Shown: positions 61,258 through 64,000 of the stretch, piece after piece | How the letters are laid out: every line of letters begins with the position of its first letter | Position numbering within the stretch: the stretch's first letter is position 1 | Assembly: GCA_964464815.1 (NCBI GenBank) | Contig: CAYXHF010000008.1 | Location: forward strand, 3,736-67,735 | Reading direction: 5' to 3' | Source of the DNA: UBA11524 sp964464815 | Lineage (GTDB): Bacteria; Bacillota; Clostridia; Christensenellales; Aristaeellaceae | DNA: 64,000 bases | Position numbers and translations under genes: made by a program | Notes under the pieces: generated by a model | Database searches by the model: none | What the model saw: the letters and a program-made list of their open reading frames with translations, nothing else | Told to the model about the DNA's origin: nothing

Positions 61258-61286
61258 ATTATACCTGAGAAATCGAAAAATAGCAA
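61258..61286 (-). promoter_or_regulatory. promoter of the structured RNA / zinc-ribbon transcript
   Basis: Minus strand: TTGCTA (61286-61281), 17-bp spacer, TATAAT (61263-61258). Confidence 0.7.
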
Positions 61287-61421
61287 GTCATTTTGACAAG
61301 AAATTGAAGAAAATTTCCGTCAATGCATGGCGAATCTGGTCTTCCCGGGCATTTCTGTCAAAACCATCTTGTCGTGCTGGATTTCCGTGCGCAAATGCGA
61401 TGACATCAACGAAAATGTGCC

Positions 61422-61460
61422 AAAAAAACAGGACGCCGGAAAGCTTCCTTCCCAGCGTCT
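61422..61460 (-). terminator. DEAD-box helicase terminator
   Basis: On the minus strand GACGCTGG...CCGGCGTC with an inner GAAGG-AAG-CTTTC is followed by TGTTTTTTTGG. Strong intrinsic terminator. The stretch 61287-61421 shows nothing else. Confidence 0.8.
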
Positions 61461-61465
61461 GCAAA

Positions 61466-62653
61466 TCAAATGTTCTGGAAGAACGGTTCGCCGTCTTCCT
61501 TGCGTAGCACATCGTCCTCAAAATGTAAGGGCAAGGGCTTGGCAATCATGTACTTGAGGATTTCATCCATGCGCACGCTCTCCCGGAAGGTCACAAGCGA
61601 GAAGCTGACGCCATGCTTGTGGGCGCGACCGGTGCGGCCGATGCGGTGGAGATAGTACTCGTTTTCCGCGGGCAGGTCGAAGTTGATGACCGCTTCCACA
61701 TCGTCCACGTCAATGCCGCGCGCAGCGACGTCGGTGGCAATCAGGATGGGGAATTTGCCGCGACGGAAGTCGTTCATGACCACATTGCGCTGGCTCTGGC
61801 GCACATCGCCGTGGATGCACTCGGCGTTGTAGCCTTCCTTCTTCAAGCGGCTGGTCAAGCGGTCGGTCATGAACTTGGTGTTGCAGAAGATCATGATGCG
61901 CTGGTACACATCCGCATCCAGCAGGTAGAGCAGGTGGTCAATCTTCTTGTCATGCTCGGTGTTGATGACGTACTGGGCAATCTGCGGTCTGTCCTGCTTG
62001 GTTGCCTCAACCGTCACCTCAACCGGGTCGTGCTGATATTTCCACGCGATGGTCAGGACGTCCTGATTCGTCGTCGCGGAGAAAAGCACCATCTGGCGAT
62101 TTTCCGGCGTGGCCTCGATGATGCGGGTCACGTCCTTGACAAAGCCCATGTTGAGCATTTCGTCCGCCTCGTCCAGCACCATGGTGTGGACGGCGTTCAG
62201 ATGGACGTTGCCACGGTTCATGTGGTCCAGCAGACGGCCCGGCGTGGCCACCAAAATCTGCGGCTTGCGCTTGAGCGCCGCCAGCTGCTTGGGAATCGGC
62301 TGACCGCCGTACAGCACTGCAATACGGCAGCCGCGGATGTATTTGGCCAGACGCGTCAGCTCATCGCCGATTTGCAGGGCCAGCTCACGCGTGGGCGCAA
62401 GCACGATTTCCTGCACCTCCGGGTCATTGAGCTGCACATACTCCAGCATCGGGATGCCGAATGCGCAGGTTTTGCCCGTACCGGTCGGAGCGATGGCATT
62501 CACATCTGCACCGGACATCATCAGCGGGATGGTCTGCGCCTGCACGGTGGATGGTGCGGTAAAGCCCATGTCGTGGATGGCACGCAGCACCTCCTGCGAT
62601 AAGTCCATCTCCTCAAAGGAGGCAGGAAGCTGGTTCATTTCGGTTGACGCCAT
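61466..62653 (-). CDS. DEAD-box ATP-dependent RNA helicase
   Basis: A 395-residue two-RecA-domain helicase with all motifs: APTGTGKT (I), PTRELA (Ia), TPGR (Ib), DEAD in MVLDEADEML (II), SAT (III), IATDVAARGIDV (V) and HRIGRTGR (VI). It ends shortly after the core (PFFQNI), lacking the basic RNA-binding tail of CshA or DbpA, so it is a minimal form. It lies 13 nt downstream of the TSCPD gene on the same strand. Role in ribosome assembly or mRNA turnover is a general family inference. Confidence 0.92.
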   Translation of the reverse strand: MASTEMNQLPASFEEMDLSQEVLRAIHDMGFTAPSTVQAQTIPLMMSGADVNAIAPTGTGKTCAFGIPMLEYVQLNDPEVQEIVLAPTRELALQIGDELTRLAKYIRGCRIAVLYGGQPIPKQLAALKRKPQILVATPGRLLDHMNRGNVHLNAVHTMVLDEADEMLNMGFVKDVTRIIEATPENRQMVLFSATTNQDVLTIAWKYQHDPVEVTVEATKQDRPQIAQYVINTEHDKKIDHLLYLLDADVYQRIMIFCNTKFMTDRLTSRLKKEGYNAECIHGDVRQSQRNVVMNDFRRGKFPILIATDVAARGIDVDDVEAVINFDLPAENEYYLHRIGRTGRAHKHGVSFSLVTFRESVRMDEILKYMIAKPLPLHFEDDVLRKEDGEPFFQNI

Positions 62654-62666
62654 GTTATCGCCAGCC

Positions 62667-62906
62667 TCACTCGTGGTACTCGTGGATGGCCTTGCTCAGC
62701 TGATCGGGGCAGGACGTGTTGCCACGGCACAGGACGCCCTCCAGCTTCTGGGCCACTTCATCCGCCTTGCAGCCGATGACCATGCGGGCCAGGCCCTGCG
62801 TGTTGCCCTTGCAGCCACCGATGAACTTGCAGTGGGTGATCACGCCATCCTGGATTTCCAGTTCGATTTCGGATGAGCAGGTGCCATGCGTCTTGTAATG
62901 ATACAT
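62667..62906 (-). CDS. TIGR03905-family TSCPD-domain protein
   Basis: A 79-residue protein: THGTCSSEIELEIQDGVI, FIGGCKGNTQGLARMVIGCK and CRGNTSCPDQLSKAI with the TSCPD motif. The same domain occurs at the C-terminus of B12-dependent ribonucleotide reductases; the stand-alone form has no established role. Several Cys suggest metal binding. AGGAGG precedes ATG 62906. Operon with the DEAD-box helicase, divergent from the gene at 62994. Confidence 0.9.
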   Translation of the reverse strand: MYHYKTHGTCSSEIELEIQDGVITHCKFIGGCKGNTQGLARMVIGCKADEVAQKLEGVLCRGNTSCPDQLSKAIHEYHE

Positions 62907-62993
62907 TTGTTTTTCCTCCTGTTTCGTGGGTTGTTCGTGTGCGCACACTCCCCTGCATTTGCACATATGCTGTGCCATGGGGAGGTGGCGCAT

Positions 62994-63803
62994 GTGGGAA
63001 TTTGGCTTGCCAGCGCGGGCGGCTTGCTTGCGTGGCGTGGCAAATGGGAGCCGGCACAGACCGCGCTGCATCAGCCAACGGTCGTGGACGTCCACGCAGG
63101 GCGTATCGCGCTGTATGAAAGCGTCAGCCGCCTTTGCAGTGTCAACGATTTTTGCTTTTCCGCGCCACCGGGTGTGGAGCAGATTCGACAGTTTGGGAGC
63201 GATTTGCTGCTTTTGTCCAGCGAGACGAATTGCCTGACGCGCTTTGACCGCCGCGGACAACCGCTGGTGACAGCCAGTGTCGGCATTGACCCGCAGGATT
63301 TCTGCCTGCTGGATGGATACGCGGCGGTGTGCGGCCATCTGGACGGCTGCATTCACCTGCTTCGCCTGCCGGATTTGGACAGCGCCGCCGTTATCCGCAT
63401 GCCCGGACAGCCGCTGCGCATCACTGCCAGTGGCCATGCATTGACCGTCCTGACGCTGCTTCAGGCCGAACCGGCGCAGACGCTACTGTGCCGCATTGCG
63501 CCCTTTGAGAGCGCCTATGCGCCCGTGGCCATGCTTGGCGGCTGGCCAGGTGCAGTGGCCATGGATTGCGCCGGCGGCATCTGGGCGGCAACAGAGGGCG
63601 CGCTGGTGCATTTTCCGGTGCATTCGGTTGTGCCGGATGCTACATATCATGACTTCGGGCTGATTCGCTCGATGCATGCGGCAAACGGGCTGCTTGTGGG
63701 GACGGACAGCGTCAGCGGATGCTGCTTCTGGGGACAGGACGACGGTCAGCACGGACTGCAAACGCACTATCGCGGCGATGTGTTTCAATGCGCATTCGCA
63801 TGA
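62994..63803 (+). CDS. unidentified beta-propeller-like protein
   Basis: About 269 residues from GTG 62994, preceded by GGGAGG at 8 nt. The upstream open frame to 62886 runs back into the divergent gene and is not supported. Short beta-strand repeats (GQPLVTASVGIDPQDFCLLD, GQPLRITASGHALTVLTLL, GGIWAATEGALVHFPV) suggest a WD40/YncE-like propeller, with eight Cys. No signal peptide. Function unknown. Confidence 0.6.
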   Translation: MGIWLASAGGLLAWRGKWEPAQTALHQPTVVDVHAGRIALYESVSRLCSVNDFCFSAPPGVEQIRQFGSDLLLLSSETNCLTRFDRRGQPLVTASVGIDPQDFCLLDGYAAVCGHLDGCIHLLRLPDLDSAAVIRMPGQPLRITASGHALTVLTLLQAEPAQTLLCRIAPFESAYAPVAMLGGWPGAVAMDCAGGIWAATEGALVHFPVHSVVPDATYHDFGLIRSMHAANGLLVGTDSVSGCCFWGQDDGQHGLQTHYRGDVFQCAFA

Positions 63804-63894
63804 AATCATGCCGTGCGCCACGTGCCACACGCTGCTCCTGCTGCTTGCCCCTTAGCTCCTGCCTGCACCTTCCCTGCCCGGCGTCACAATGCAG

Positions 63895-63927
63895 AAAAGG
63901 GGACGCTCCCCAACCGGAAAGCGTCCC
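63895..63927 (-). terminator. tuf terminator
   Basis: GGGACGCT (63900-63907) pairs with AGCGTCCC (63920-63927). On the minus strand CCTTTTC follows. The stretch 63804-63894 shows no gene. Confidence 0.8.
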
Positions 63928-63941
63928 TCATGAATTCTGGA

Positions 63942-64000
63942 TTACTCGATGACCTTCGCCACGACGCCGGAACCAACCGTGCGGCCACCCTCGCGGATAG
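63942..64000 (-). CDS. tuf: elongation factor Tu, C-terminal end (partial)
   Basis: The minus strand enters the window in frame as IREGGRTVGSGVVAKVIE and stops at TAA (63944-63942). GGRTVGAGVV near the end is the invariant C-terminus of EF-Tu, the GTPase delivering aminoacyl-tRNA. The rest lies beyond the window. Confidence 0.95.
   Translation of the reverse strand, partial: IREGGRTVGSGVVAKVIE

Overview
This 64 kb, GC-rich (visibly above 50%) window reads as a chromosomal stretch of an endospore-lineage, low-oxygen Firmicute of the class Clostridia. The evidence is sporulation genes on the minus strand (spoIVFA/spoIVFB, spoIIP, gpr, spoIVA), FeoAB iron uptake, an N-terminal-rubredoxin rubrerythrin, a 2x[4Fe-4S] ferredoxin, split transketolase subunits and clostridial housekeeping blocks (mutS-mutL-miaA-ynbB; the TIGR03960/TIGR03936 radical SAM pair with an RNase G-like protein; darA-holB-ricT). 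Most genes lie on the minus strand. Two 100-base N runs mark assembly gaps.

Layout. 0.1-4.5 kb: arginine cluster argC-argJ-argB-argD behind a strong sigma-A promoter with a palindrome at the transcript start. 4.5-8.9 kb: a P-loop kinase, a small convergent gene, an aldose-epimerase-like gene, a coiled-coil protein and the two-subunit transketolase. 9-12.7 kb: spoIVFA-spoIVFB-feoA-feoB, a chain of overlapping genes in which feoA starts 143 nt inside the end of spoIVFB. 12.8-25.3 kb: a long minus-strand run of ynbB, miaA, mutL, mutS, a YlbF/RicF-like gene, miaB, an RNase E/G-family gene and the TIGR03936/TIGR03960 pair. 25.5-35.3 kb: membrane proteins, a large orphan plus-strand gene, spoIIP-gpr, a phosphoribosyltransferase, spoIVA, rplS and a secreted papain-fold-like protein. 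35.3-41.5 kb: a structured dispersed repeat, an ABC exporter, ferredoxin, ricT, holB and darA.

41.7-46.9 kb is the most accessory-looking part: a tRNA-Ser(CGA) followed by a Cys/His-tailed protein, a broken acetyltransferase joined to a transposase fragment, then a three-gene operon. That operon encodes a ZorA/MotA-like stator protein, a ZorB/MotB-like OmpA protein with an unusually long coiled coil, and a small membrane-anchored extracytoplasmic protein. No recognised Zorya effector lies beside them. An ArsR-type repressor gene lies upstream.

47-64 kb: secreted SH3/peptidoglycan-binding-like proteins, a GH2 beta-mannosidase, the TldD/PmbA pair, a low-GC pocket of XRE and recombinase remnants, rubrerythrin and a divergent GuaA-like protein with a decayed glutaminase site. 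Then come a second, inverted copy of the dispersed repeat, a 124-bp tandem repeat array holding the assembly gaps, a zinc-ribbon gene behind a long structured leader or ncRNA, a DEAD-box helicase, a TSCPD protein, an unidentified propeller-like protein and the 3' end of tuf.

All calls come from reading the sequence and recalled family motifs; no database search was run.
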